From positions 62,001-126,000 of the forward strand of contig CAWGGJ010000012.1 in NCBI GenBank assembly GCA_963822175.1: DNA of 64,000 nt. The letters run 5' to 3'. Positions 8,479 to 18,076 of this stretch are shown one piece after another. A program made the position numbers and the translations under genes. Numbering within the stretch: the stretch's first letter is position 1; each line of letters starts with the position of its first letter. The stretch is from FEB-25 sp963822175. Its GTDB lineage: Bacteria; Chloroflexota; Anaerolineae; Anaerolineales; UBA4823. The notes under the pieces are model-generated. The model had not been told where the DNA came from. It ran no database searches and was given only the letters and a program-made list of their open reading frames with translations.

Positions 8479-11454
8479 ATGAAACGCAATGTCATTTTCT
8501 TCTCGGTAGGTCTGATTGTCATCCTTAGCTTGGGGGCGGGTTTGACAGCCAGCACCGCACACACTCCACAGCCCGATGTTGAATTAGGTGAGCCGGGGTT
8601 GAGCTACCGCTATGTGGAGACACTCGGCGAGACGGGGATACCTTATCTCGAAGATAGCGAGCCACATTAATTATCCTTGGGGTATCGGTAGTGATGGAGA
8701 AAACCTCTGGATTGGTGATCAACTGGGCAGTCGTGCCCTTAAGTTCGACAGCGATGGTACTTTCGTGATGCAGATCGGCAATCCAAGCTCTAGAGGAATG
8801 GGAAATATCGAAGAGATTTATGATGTAGGCGTGGATAGCGCTGGCAATATCTGGCTGATCGATAGCAAAGCCCACCACATCCTAGAATATGACCCGACTG
8901 GCAATCAAATCAGCGAACTTGGACAAATGTGGGATTGCAGCAGCGCTAATGACCGCTTCTGCATGCCGAAAGGGATTGCTTTTGACGACAGCGGCAATAT
9001 CTATGTCAGCGATTTATCAAATGCCCGTGTCCAGATCCTGGATAGTGATGGCCAGTGGCTAGCAACATTGGGGGAAACCGGCGTTCCTGGCTCCGGCGAT
9101 TATCAATTCGATGAACCCGAGCATATCGCAATCTTTGCTGACCAGCTGTACGTGGCAGACTCGGTGAACCAGCGTATACAGATCTTTGACATATCAATCC
9201 TTCTTCACCCACTTATGTGGCTACCATCGGTGTGACCGGCGAGCCAGGAAACGACAATGATCACCTCGCTTGCCCAACCGGAGTGAGCCTGGATGACGAA
9301 AACATCTATATTGCCGACAGTTGCAATAATCGCGTACAGATCTTTGATCGCGCGACGAGGGAATACCAGGTTACTTTGGGATCTTTCGGTCAGGGTGCCT
9401 ATGAGTTTTGGCTGCCGACAGACGTGGTGGTGGATTCGATGGGGAACCTCTACGTGGCTGACCTGCTCAACACGCGTGTTCAGAAGTTCAGCTCTACAGG
9501 GGTATATATTACTACTTACGGGACGACCAGTGTACCCTACTTGACCGATGGTTACCACTATAATCGTCCCATGGTGTAGCCATCGATGCAGATCAAAATA
9601 TCTTGATCGTCGGAAGAATATGGGCAGCGGTTAATCAAACTCGACCCCCAGGGAAACTTCCTGTGGTCTTTTGGTGAACCCGGTGTTGCGGGCGGAGATA
9701 ACAATCATTTTGATAGACCCATGGATTTTAGCAGCGGATAGCAGCGGGAAAATTTACGTGCCAGATCTTATGAATTGTCGCGTGCAGATCATCAGCCCGA
9801 ATGGCAATTACATGAATACCTTGGGGACTGGCTGTGGTACAGGCGATTATGAATTCAACGGTCCTATTGGGGTGGCGATTGACCAGTAATGACAATATCT
9901 ATGTGGCAGACTTTTTCAACCACCGCGTCATGATTTACGATCCTAACTTCATCTTCATTAGACCACGATTGGTGTGACCGGGGAGTGCAGTACAGAGTAT
10001 GACCACTTATGCCTGCCAGTGGCGGTTGCATTTGATCCGGCTGGTAATATTTATGTGGCTGATAGTGGCAACCAGCGCGTCCAGAAGTATAACAGCAACC
10101 TGGATTGGCTGATGACTATTGGCACAGGCGACTACGGAAACCAATTCGACCAGTTCGCCGGGACGAATGGCATCGAGGTGGATGCCCAGGGTAAAATATA
10201 CGTGAGCGAGTGGGGTAACCAGAGGGTACAGGTGTTTGATCCCAACTGGTGCCTACCTGACAACCATCGGGGGATCCTGGGGGACAAATTCAGCCCAATT
10301 TATTGGCATCAGCAGTATTGCCCTGGATCCAAAGGAAATGTATATGTAGGTGATGCTGGGATCACCGCATCCAAAAATACACTCCCGGTGTGCCTGGCTG
10401 GAAGCAGGTGAATATAAATGGATTTGGGAATCCTTCGACTGATATGATCACCTCGCTTGAAGAGTTCAACGATCAGCTTTATGCGGGTGCCGGAAACCCG
10501 GTGGATGGTGGGCAGGTCTGGCGCTCAAGCAATGGCACAGACTGGATGCCGGTCAGTGAGCTTGGTTTCACCAGCACCCTCACCAACACCAATCCTTATA
10601 TTCCCGACCTGATTGAGTTTGACGGTCAGCTGTATGCAGGTACCAGCTGGGGTGACTTTCCTGGGCAAATCTGGCGCTCACTGGATGGTACGACCTGGGA
10701 GCCGGTGGTCGAAGATGGCTTTGGTGATCCAAATAACAACGGCATTACCACCTTCACTGTGTTCAGCGACACTCTGTATGCAGCTACAATGAATAATTCT
10801 CAGGGTACGGAAATCTGGGGTTCTGAAACCGGAGATAACTGGTCACGTGTGGTTAACGGTGGTTGGGGATACTCCACCAACAATGGGATTAATGGCTTCA
10901 CCACGTTCAATGGCTACCTCTATGCGGCTGTTGAATCCTTTCATACCGGTGGAACCTGCCAGATCTGGCGCACATTAGATGGCTCAATCTGGGATCCCAT
11001 TACCACGGATGGTTTTGGTGACCCAGGCAACATATCGATGAGCGGCTTTGCGACCCTGGGCGGCTATTTATACGTCGGCACCTGGAACGATGCCACGGGT
11101 GCTCAGCTTTGGCGCTCAGGGGATGGCACCGATTGGGATCCAGTGTTCCAGGACGGATTGGGCGATCCCAATAATGTTGCAGTCGCATCACTTTATACTT
11201 TCGAAGGCTTCCTTATTGCTGTTACCTCAAATGAGGTGACGGGTATGGAAAACTGGCGCTCGCTTGATGGATTAACCTGGACACAGGTTAACCCGGATGG
11301 CTTCGGTGACAGCAACAATAGGTGGACATTGTGGTCCAATGCGACCGTCAATTTCCAGAACCGCCTGTATATCGCTACGACCAACTTTGCCAATGGCGGA
11401 GAGATCTGGCAATATACTGGCATCCCGGTGTATTTGCCACTCATATCTCGCTAG
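8479..11454 (+). pseudogene. Secreted NHL-repeat / beta-propeller protein broken by about ten frameshifts
   Basis: Read across frames, the locus encodes about 990 residues. It has a signal peptide (MKRNVIFFSVGLIVILSLGA), a long series of NHL-type repeats (units such as GNIYVADSGNQRVQ) up to about 10380, then a second propeller of about 55-residue repeats (IWRSLDGTTWEPV...DGFGDPNNN) and a C-terminus PVYLPLISR. That ending recurs in exported Chloroflexota proteins. Frame changes fall near 8660, 9200, 9574, 9612, 9725, 9888, 9962, 10250, 10335 and 10362. Each is a one- or two-base change, and no repeat is lost. Single missing bases at 9200 (AA for AAA) and 9574 (GG for GGG) are the simplest repairs. 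It may be a recently dead gene or an error-rich assembly patch. Its role is unknown; extracellular binding is typical. Confidence 0.75.
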
Positions 11455-11468
11455 TTTTATCTGTGATG

Positions 11469-11510
11469 AGTGCCAGGGTCGTGCTTGACCCTGGCACTTT
11501 ATTTATGTTT
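11469..11510. terminator. Strong hairpin terminator between convergent genes
   Basis: A perfect 12-bp stem: AGTGCCAGGGTC (11469-11480) pairs with GACCCTGGCACT (11487-11498) around a six-base loop, then TTATTTATGTTT. It lies between the plus-strand propeller gene and the minus-strand S51 gene. The T-rich side favours termination of the plus-strand gene. Confidence 0.8.
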
Positions 11511-11522
11511 GCATCATCTCAA

Positions 11523-12194
11523 CTACCAGCTCACTTGCTGCCCATGGGTGTACCTTGTTTTCTCCCGCTTATTCCACACCACCACCCCACCACTGCCAAC
11601 AACTTGATAGGAAACATCCGCTCCCACCAGGGCAGTGTTGCCTTCAATGCCCAACAAGGTTCGCTTATCCCCCACCAGCAGCTGGAGGGTTCTTACCATG
11701 GCACTAGGCAGCTCGTCGAAGTGGGGCATGATGACCACACCCGGTATCAGGCCGAATGCTGGCTTCAACCCTGGAAAGCCCGGGATGAACTCGCCCATGA
11801 TCATCGCCCCAGCGCTGCATCCCGCCAGGATACCTCCTTTTTCGAGCACTTCCTGAATTGCCGTCCATGCCAGGCTGTTTGCCAGGGTGCGGTATAAATA
11901 ACCGGGTTTGCCACCGGAAAGATAAACAAAATTTGCCTGCTGGATGCGCCCCGCCAGACCAGGATCATTGGCGCTGGCCTGATCCACAACCGGCAGCGAT
12001 TCAACTTCCACACCCAGGCTCGAAAAGTGTGATTTTCCCAACTCCATCCAATAGGTGATGCGTTCGGCTCCCTCTGTACCAGCTGCAGTGGGCAGGCAGA
12101 CAACGTGAGGCTCACTCTTTAACAGCCCCAACAGGTAGCGATCCACGGCTTCCATGGGAGGTAAATACTCGCCACTGCCAACCAGCGCAAGCAT
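11523..12194 (-). CDS. Peptidase S51 / cyanophycinase-like protein
   Basis: A 223-residue class-I glutamine-amidotransferase-like fold protein of the S51 (dipeptidase E / cyanophycinase) group. The start MLALVGSGEY at 12194 has GGGGAG upstream; an earlier in-frame start is less likely. The nucleophile elbow GCSAGAM places the catalytic Ser near residue 127. The segment NFVYLSGGKPGYLY before it is the usual S51 motif, and a conserved IMPHFDE follows. Known members cleave Asp-containing dipeptides or cyanophycin; the substrate here is unknown. It is the last gene of a minus-strand run and lies one base from the phosphatase gene. Confidence 0.8.
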   Translation of the reverse strand: MLALVGSGEYLPPMEAVDRYLLGLLKSEPHVVCLPTAAGTEGAERITYWMELGKSHFSSLGVEVESLPVVDQASANDPGLAGRIQQANFVYLSGGKPGYLYRTLANSLAWTAIQEVLEKGGILAGCSAGAMIMGEFIPGFPGLKPAFGLIPGVVIMPHFDELPSAMVRTLQLLVGDKRTLLGIEGNTALVGADVSYQVVGSGGVVVWNKREKTRYTHGQQVSW

Positions 12195-12195
12195 G

Positions 12196-12645
12196 TTATC
12201 TTCTCCCCTTCCAGATCTGGGCGAATTTAATAATTCTTCGTTGAATATACCAGTCGTGCGGAACCGCAACCGGTCTTTGCTGTTCAATCAGACTAATTGC
12301 CGGTTCGGGCTCCATGCCCTGGGCGATCAAGATACAAGCCCCCATCGCCGGCCCTCGGTGCCGTCCATGGCTGCAATGGGTATACACGATACCCCCTTGA
12401 TCAAATACCTTGAATGCAGCATCTACACCCTTCTCAAAAGCCCGCATCGGAATTGGGATAAGCGGCGAGTCAACCGTTGGCAGCCATAAGCTTTTAATGG
12501 GTGGAGAGATCGGGTCAGAAATAGGTGGAAGCCCGATGCGCATATTGATCACCAGGCTGACCCCAATTTGATGCAATGAAGCATAGTCATCAAATTTCGG
12601 GGTTGTGCCAATGTACAGGTTGTCTGTTATCCTGGAGAAATTCAT
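12196..12645 (-). CDS. Dual-specificity (tyrosine) protein phosphatase family protein
   Basis: A 149-residue protein read from MNFSRITDNLYIG. The NLYIG opening is typical of small dual-specificity phosphatases. The catalytic loop is H-C-S-H-G-R-H-R-G (Cys about 91, Arg about 97), matching HCxxGxxR. A preceding Val-Asp-Ser segment may carry the general acid. An alternative start adds 18 residues and overlaps the galactokinase gene. It lies between galactokinase and the S51 protein in the same run. The substrate is unknown; family members act on phospho-tyrosine/serine or small phosphorylated molecules. Confidence 0.8.
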   Translation of the reverse strand: MNFSRITDNLYIGTTPKFDDYASLHQIGVSLVINMRIGLPPISDPISPPIKSLWLPTVDSPLIPIPMRAFEKGVDAAFKVFDQGGIVYTHCSHGRHRGPAMGACILIAQGMEPEPAISLIEQQRPVAVPHDWYIQRRIIKFAQIWKGRR

Positions 12646-12655
12646 CAAACGCCTA

Positions 12656-13831
12656 TCATAGGGTATCAACCCGCCTGGATCCTGCTCCCGCGCTGGCATG
12701 GCATAGATATACTTTTACCTCCCGGCCTGTTTTCCTGTGGTAACCTTGCTGTAATCCCTGCATGAAAGTATCGGCATACTTCGCTTCAAGCAGGTTGACC
12801 GTACACCCGCCAAATCCCGCCCCAGTAAGGCGCGCCCCATAGATCCCGGGCAGGCTGCGGGCAGTCTCCACCAGGCAGTCCAGCTCGGGGATACTGACCT
12901 CATATAAATCCCTCAGGCTCTTGTGGCTGGCGAACATGAACCCCCCAAACATGCGCCCATCCCCCCTGCGCAGGGCGATAATCGCCTGTTCCACGCGATG
13001 GATCTCCTTGACTACGTGCTCTGCCCGGCGCTCGATCTCATCCGGAAGGAGGGTGGAGTAAGCAGCCAGCTCAACAGTGGAGACATCACGAAGAGATTTT
13101 ATCCCTGGAAGGTATTTACGCAAAGCTTCCACTGCCTGCTCACAAGAAGCCCGCCGATTGTTATAAGCAGAACCAGCCAGGCTGCGACGAATCCCCAAAT
13201 CAGCGATGATAATGGCAGTGCCCGGCGGAAGATCATATGCCGACCATTCCAGGCTGCGGGTGTCGAAACCGAGCACATGCCCTTCCACACCACAAGCGCT
13301 GGTGAACTGGTCCATTAACCCCGATGAAACCCCGACGAACTCATTTTCCGCCCGCTGGCAATATTTTGCCATGGTCAGCCTGTCCATCTCCCACCCATCC
13401 AGCGCCTGCCAGGTGGTGGCAAAAGCCACCTCCACCGCTGCGGATGAGCTTAATCCCGACCCGATCGGAATATCAGAGGTGTATGCAACCTGCATACCAG
13501 TAAGTCCAAATCCGGCTTGCTGCAATACCCAGGCAACTCCCGCGGGATACAGTGCCCAACCTGGCAAGGGGTGGCCACCGAGATCACATCGATCCGATAC
13601 CTCAACCAGTCGAAATGAAACGCTCGCATCCAGGTCGAGGGCGTCCAGGGTCAGGATGCCATCAGAAGTGGGTGCTGCTGCCAGGTTGAGCTTCCGGTCA
13701 ATGGCTACCGGCAGAACGATGCCATCATTGTAATCAACATGTTCACCCAGCAGGTTGACCCGCCCGGGAGCCTGGGTTATCACCAGGGGAGGCCGTCCAA
13801 ATAGCTCTGTGAAGCGGGAAATGAGATCCAT
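12656..13831 (-). CDS. galK: Galactokinase
   Basis: A 391-residue GHMP-family sugar kinase that phosphorylates galactose at C1 in the Leloir pathway. The galactokinase signature GRVNLLGEHVDYNDG is near residues 24-38. The GHMP ATP-binding motif is GSGLSSSAAVE (about 128-138), and the C-terminal motif is TGAGFGGCTVNL. Length is normal for GalK. No galT or galE is nearby. Its neighbours are a phosphatase downstream and an FMN-binding protein upstream, so the operon context is not a classic gal operon. Confidence 0.94.
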   Translation of the reverse strand: MDLISRFTELFGRPPLVITQAPGRVNLLGEHVDYNDGIVLPVAIDRKLNLAAAPTSDGILTLDALDLDASVSFRLVEVSDRCDLGGHPLPGWALYPAGVAWVLQQAGFGLTGMQVAYTSDIPIGSGLSSSAAVEVAFATTWQALDGWEMDRLTMAKYCQRAENEFVGVSSGLMDQFTSACGVEGHVLGFDTRSLEWSAYDLPPGTAIIIADLGIRRSLAGSAYNNRRASCEQAVEALRKYLPGIKSLRDVSTVELAAYSTLLPDEIERRAEHVVKEIHRVEQAIIALRRGDGRMFGGFMFASHKSLRDLYEVSIPELDCLVETARSLPGIYGARLTGAGFGGCTVNLLEAKYADTFMQGLQQGYHRKTGREVKVYLCHASAGAGSRRVDTL

Positions 13832-13891
13832 TCTCTTTGCTGTCAGACTGGGTTTCAGCTTTGGTGAAGGATTCTTCCATATTGGGCATGA

Positions 13892-14470
13892 TCAGGCAAG
13901 CGGATAGTTGAACGCGCCGGGAAAATCTGGCCTGGCATGTTCTTCCTTGCCGCTCCACGAGTCGATCTTGATGCGGTACACTGCAGTAATGTCCAGCTCC
14001 TGTGGGATGATCTCGCGGTAATCTTCTCCGGGCTTTAAATGTGGAAAATAACGGTCCAGCAGCAGCTGAAGGCCATGCTTGGCTACACCGGAATCGGTGA
14101 TCACTTCAGCCAACCCAAAAACCACCACGCTGGCGTATTCCACCCCAACCTCCATGGCAGTATCTGCTGGGAGCAATCTGCCCATCTCGGCGATGGAAAA
14201 ACATACCCGCGGGTTGCGCTCGATATTGGTGCGCATGCGCCCCACCAGTGCGCCATGGATATAAATGGCATTTTCAGCTTCCACATACACAAACGAAGTC
14301 GGTTTAAGGAAGGGTTGACCTTCGAATTCGGTGGCAATCATCCCGAATGGCACCCGCTGAAGATACGCCTTGATCCAGGCGTCATCTTTGGCACGGTCTT
14401 TCCGGAGGGGCTGGTTGATGGGAGCTGGTTGTTTTTCCATGGGTTTTTGTTTTTCCTCGCTCAAAATCAT
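13892..14470 (-). CDS. Pyridoxamine 5'-phosphate oxidase-like FMN-binding protein
   Basis: About 192 residues of the split-barrel flavin-binding type (NimA / Pyridox_ox_2 group). Recognisable parts are VPFGMIATEFEGQPFLKPTSF, followed by YIHGALVGRMRTNIERNP and VCFSIAE, the usual order for this fold. The start is uncertain: an ATG at 14470 has no good ribosome site, and a further ATG at 14440 lies after a distant GAGGA. The gene follows the lactate permease closely. Members reduce small molecules or bind flavin or F420; the specific reaction here is unknown. Confidence 0.8.
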   Translation of the reverse strand: MILSEEKQKPMEKQPAPINQPLRKDRAKDDAWIKAYLQRVPFGMIATEFEGQPFLKPTSFVYVEAENAIYIHGALVGRMRTNIERNPRVCFSIAEMGRLLPADTAMEVGVEYASVVVFGLAEVITDSGVAKHGLQLLLDRYFPHLKPGEDYREIIPQELDITAVYRIKIDSWSGKEEHARPDFPGAFNYPLA

Positions 14471-14492
14471 ATCATGAAAGTCTATCTGCAAG

Positions 14493-16025
14493 CTAAAACT
14501 TCACCCACACAGCTGCAGCTGCAAGCAGGCTGATGAGCAGCACCAGCACAATAATATACGGAAGCATCCTGCGCATCACCTCCCCCTCCCTGCCAGCCAG
14601 GTCAGCCGTGCTCGTCCCAACCACGATCTTGGCAGGTGCAATCACACTGGCCAGGCCTGCGCCAGCGGTTTGTGCTGCCAGGATGACCGGTACAGCATAG
14701 CCGAGTAATTCAGCCGTTCGTAATTGTAATAAGGCAAAAACCACGTTGGAATTGGTATTGCTGCCCGTCATGAATGCCCCCAGCGCCCCGATCCATGGTG
14801 CGATGAGTGGAAACAGCCTGCCAGCTATGTTGGCCAGCCCTTGAGCCAATGATTCTGTCATCCCGGCAGTATCCATGACCAGAGCCATGCACACCATCAG
14901 GATGATGCTGAGGCTGGGCGCCTGAACCCTTTTCACCGTCCCCACCACTATATTGCGGATCGATCCTTTTTGGTAGCGCCCTGCCAGCCAATACACCAGG
15001 TAGGCCAGGAAGGAGGCATAGAATAAGACCGCGCCAGCATGATTCAACAAGGAAATCGGTTTGCTGAGAGCAGCCTGGGTGATATGCCCAGAGCTGGTGG
15101 CAAGCTCAGGGATTTGCACCTGGATCACCAGAAATCCAAGGGCATGTTTGACTGCCGGGATCATCTGGATGATCAGCGTGATGATGATCAGGATGGCATA
15201 TCCCGAGAGGGCCACTGCCAACAGTTTCCAATCCAGGCTCTCATCCTGGTTTTGTTTCCCACGTAACAGGCGTGCCAGGCCAAAACTGACCAGCAGGCCT
15301 GCCATGCTGCCCATGAATGCAGCAGTGTTCCATAGACCATTGACGGCGACCAGCAGCTGGATAAAACCCATCACCGCACCCAGGATCAGGGCAGCCAGTG
15401 CCAGCCGATAGACAGCCCGCCAGCCTGAGGTAATATGCAACACCAGCAGACCGGTGATGAATGCAGCCACACCGAGGAACAGCGCAGATGGGAACGCCAG
15501 CTCAGCACTGGTGTAGCCCGTGGTGGATAATAAGGCTTGAAATGCCGACCCCAGCGAGCCAAAGGTCACTGCCCAGGCGCTGCCAATTGAGGGGATGATG
15601 ATGGCAGAGATGGGAGGAAAACCCAGCCCCACCAGGATGGGTGCCACCACGGCAACCGGCACCCCAAAGCCTCCCACCGACTGCAGGAATGAAGCAAATC
15701 CCCAGCCGATCACCAGTGACTGCATCGCCCGATCGGCTGTCAGGTGGGGCAATGCCTCCCCAATTTGCCGCACTGCGTTGGCTTCATCGGTGACCCGGTA
15801 GAACAGGAAAGCCGCCCAGATAATGAGCAGCACATCCAGGCTGGAGAGCAGGGCTTTGAGGTGGGCGTATGCCAGGAGGTGAACCCCACTGCCAAAGAAG
15901 ATCACTGCGATCAGCAGGGCTGCCAGGTAACCGGCGATACTGGCTTTGACCGCGCCCCAACGCAGCCCCAGCATCAGGAGCAGGATCAACAGGATGGGGA
16001 TCAAAGCCAACAGGAAAGTGATCAT
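14493..16025 (-). CDS. lctP: L-lactate permease (LctP family)
   Basis: A 510-residue integral membrane protein with at least twelve hydrophobic helices. Characteristic segments are GGFGVPVAVVAPILVGLGF near residues 115-135 and MTGSNTNSNVVFALLQ near 415. These are hallmarks of the LctP/GlcA lactate-glycolate permease family, and its length is typical. It imports lactate or a similar 2-hydroxy acid with protons in known members. It follows a CoA-transferase pair and an aldehyde dehydrogenase on the same strand, so it may supply or export an organic acid linked to their pathway; this is inference from context. Confidence 0.9.
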   Translation of the reverse strand: MITFLLALIPILLILLLMLGLRWGAVKASIAGYLAALLIAVIFFGSGVHLLAYAHLKALLSSLDVLLIIWAAFLFYRVTDEANAVRQIGEALPHLTADRAMQSLVIGWGFASFLQSVGGFGVPVAVVAPILVGLGFPPISAIIIPSIGSAWAVTFGSLGSAFQALLSTTGYTSAELAFPSALFLGVAAFITGLLVLHITSGWRAVYRLALAALILGAVMGFIQLLVAVNGLWNTAAFMGSMAGLLVSFGLARLLRGKQNQDESLDWKLLAVALSGYAILIIITLIIQMIPAVKHALGFLVIQVQIPELATSSGHITQAALSKPISLLNHAGAVLFYASFLAYLVYWLAGRYQKGSIRNIVVGTVKRVQAPSLSIILMVCMALVMDTAGMTESLAQGLANIAGRLFPLIAPWIGALGAFMTGSNTNSNVVFALLQLRTAELLGYAVPVILAAQTAGAGLASVIAPAKIVVGTSTADLAGREGEVMRRMLPYIIVLVLLISLLAAAAVWVKF

Positions 16026-16084
16026 GCGGCTAAAGGGATCTGGTGAAAGGAGGGGTGTCTTTTACGCCGTGGGTTGATCGAAGA

Positions 16085-16858
16085 TTAACCAGCGCTGCCT
16101 TTCAGATATATTCCTTGCGGGTCAAGATCCTCGCGCAGGATGCGCAGCTCCTCTGGGTCTGGCGGTGGCGTGGTGCGTAGATCGGCAGCCACCTTTAATT
16201 CCCACCCGGTATTTTGGCGCGCCTGTTCCACGGTCGCACCGGGGTGAAGGGCAGTCAGAACAAGCTCACCGGTCTCATCCGGTTCCAAGATACCCAGGTC
16301 GGTGACCACGGCCAACATGCCGCCACCGCGTAACCTGGCTGCCTGGCGCTCAGCCCTGCCGCCCAGGAAACCCGCCGACGTGCGGAAATCCAACTTTTCT
16401 GGGAAGCGGCGCTTCGAGTGGGGTGTCAGCAGGTAGCAGCGGTTCGCCCAGGCAGCGATCTCCATCGAGCCACCCGAGCCGGGCAGGCGAACCTTGGGGT
16501 GGGCGTAATCCCCGATCACGGTGGCATTGACGTTGCCGAAGCGGTCGATCTGCGCCCCACCCATGAAACCTACATCCACATTGCCCCGCTGCAGGTAAAA
16601 GGCAAAGATATCATACATGCTGCAGACAGCCAGGGCACCACTGACCAGCGTAGGGTCTCCAATCGAAAGCGGCAGCCTGGCTGGCTGAGCACCGATCACA
16701 CCGGCCTCGTAGATCATCAACAGGTTTGGGGCGTGGGTGCGCCTGGCCAGGTTGCAGGCCAGGTTGGGCAAGCCCACACCTACAAAAACCGTATCGCCAT
16801 CCCGCAGGAGGCGGGCTGAATTGATGGTAAGCAGCTCAGAGGATGTGTAATCGGTCAT
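16085..16858 (-). CDS. CoA-transferase subunit B (glutaconate CoA-transferase type)
   Basis: A 257-residue beta subunit of a class-I (GCT-type) CoA-transferase. The start MTDYTSSELL at 16858 lies one base after the subunit A stop. The sequence VFVGVGLPNLACNLARR followed by MIYEAG fits the family, with Glu51 in the position of the catalytic glutamate of glutaconate CoA-transferase. GFMGGAQIDRFGN and RLPGSGGS are further conserved segments. With subunit A it would swap CoA between acyl-CoA and a free acid. The substrate is unknown; a neighbouring lactate permease and a probable P5C dehydrogenase hint at organic-acid or amino-acid catabolism. Confidence 0.88.
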   Translation of the reverse strand: MTDYTSSELLTINSARLLRDGDTVFVGVGLPNLACNLARRTHAPNLLMIYEAGVIGAQPARLPLSIGDPTLVSGALAVCSMYDIFAFYLQRGNVDVGFMGGAQIDRFGNVNATVIGDYAHPKVRLPGSGGSMEIAAWANRCYLLTPHSKRRFPEKLDFRTSAGFLGGRAERQAARLRGGGMLAVVTDLGILEPDETGELVLTALHPGATVEQARQNTGWELKVAADLRTTPPPDPEELRILREDLDPQGIYLKGSAG

Positions 16859-16859
16859 A

Positions 16860-17765
16860 TTAATATTTCCCATAATCCACGGTGGCACTGGGCCGGCTTT
16901 CGATCTTCAATCGCTGATGCGTCTCCGTACCCAGTTTTTCCCAATATTCAGCCCGGTCTTTCACACCATAGACCCATTCGTCCAGGTAGGCCTGGGTGGC
17001 ATCCCGGTTGCTGCTGATCTCATCCCATTTCAGGTAGAAGCTGTTATCCCGGTCATAATACCCCTGGGTATAGGAGGGATGGGCGCAGTATGGCACGTGG
17101 CAGACTGCATCCACGATGAAGCCGGGGATCAGCGTGCGGTTTGGATCAGAACGGATGATGGACTCATCCACGATCTCTTCGGTGGTGAGGATCACCCGCT
17201 TGTGCAGCAAAGGCAGCTTCCTTTTGTTCGCCGACGATACCCCAGATCTGTGCGTTGCCGTCTGCATCGGCGCGCTGCACATGGACAATGGCCACATCCG
17301 GATTAAGCGCTGGGACCACCACCACTTCTCCCCCCGAATAGGGGTCCTGTCACGCGTGCGGTAGTTAGGGTTCGCTTTTTCCAGGTCACCCGCTGCTGTT
17401 GGGTTCATGGGCATGAAAGGCAGTCCGGTCGCCCCTGCCTGTAAGCGTGAGATCATGCCAAAGTGGGAATACTCCTCCCATTCAAGCCGACCCGCCTCGA
17501 GCTCCGACCGCACAATGCGGAGCGACCCAACCCCCGGGTTACCCATATACGAGAAAATTACTTTACGGGCGCAGCCCGCCGCCACCATCTGGTCGTAGAC
17601 CAGGTCAGGAGTGGCACGTGCCAGCACCAGGTCGCGTATACGCTGCCGGATGATCTCATGCCCGGCTGCAAATGGGATCAGGTGGGTGAAACCGGCGGCA
17701 TACACCAGGTCACCATCCCGGACGTTTTGACGAACTGCTTCCGCCAGAGGAATTACTTTGGACAT
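16860..17765 (-). CDS. CoA-transferase subunit A with two compensating frameshifts
   Basis: A 301-residue alpha subunit of a GCT-type CoA-transferase. The start MSKVIPLAEAV at 17765 has AGGAGG upstream. The frame is open throughout, but the stretch between about 17342 and 17204 reads as nonsense (..KWWWSQRLIRMWPLSMC..). The next frame gives the expected family sequence EVVVVPALNPDVAIVHVQRA and QIWGIVGEQKEAA. One missing base in the GGGG run near 17341-17344 and one extra base near 17204 restore it. About 46 residues are therefore wrong in the literal translation. It pairs with subunit B one base downstream. Confidence 0.85.
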   Translation of the reverse strand: MSKVIPLAEAVRQNVRDGDLVYAAGFTHLIPFAAGHEIIRQRIRDLVLARATPDLVYDQMVAAGCARKVIFSYMGNPGVGSLRIVRSELEAGRLEWEEYSHFGMISRLQAGATGLPFMPMNPTAAGDLEKANPNYRTRDRTPIRGEKWWWSQRLIRMWPLSMCSAPMQTATHRSGVSSANKRKLPLLHKRVILTTEEIVDESIIRSDPNRTLIPGFIVDAVCHVPYCAHPSYTQGYYDRDNSFYLKWDEISSNRDATQAYLDEWVYGVKDRAEYWEKLGTETHQRLKIESRPSATVDYGKY

Positions 17766-17793
17766 ATTGTTATGATGCCTCCTTAAATGGGTA

Positions 17794-18060
17794 TCAATAT
17801 TGATCAGGTTTCTTATTTCTCTCCGCTTTTCTTTCCTTTTGCTGCTCACGCCAGCGACGTACGGTCCTGAAGCGCATGCTTTCATCTGGAGGCTTCTGAG
17901 CACGCATCAGGAGAAGACCTCCAAGGACGACAGCCACAGCCCCAATACAGAAATAGCCATAGGATGGGTGCGCGGCCTGGTCCATGGCGAAAAACACCAC
18001 CAGCAGGATCGCGCCGATGAAGAATAATAGTTTTCCGAGCCTACTCTTCCCTGATCCCAT
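17794..18060 (-). CDS. Small two-helix membrane protein of unknown function
   Basis: 88 residues with two hydrophobic segments, LGKLLFFIGAILLVVFFAM and YGYFCIGAVAVVLGGLLLM, joined by a short loop. A basic, charged tail follows (RRWREQQKERKAERNKK). I do not recognise a family. It lies between the aldehyde dehydrogenase and CoA-transferase A genes, within 30 bases of each, so it is probably cotranscribed with them. Both ends of the protein are positively charged. Confidence 0.65.
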   Translation of the reverse strand: MGSGKSRLGKLLFFIGAILLVVFFAMDQAAHPSYGYFCIGAVAVVLGGLLLMRAQKPPDESMRFRTVRRWREQQKERKAERNKKPDQY

Positions 18061-18076
18061 ACCATCCTATCTAAAC

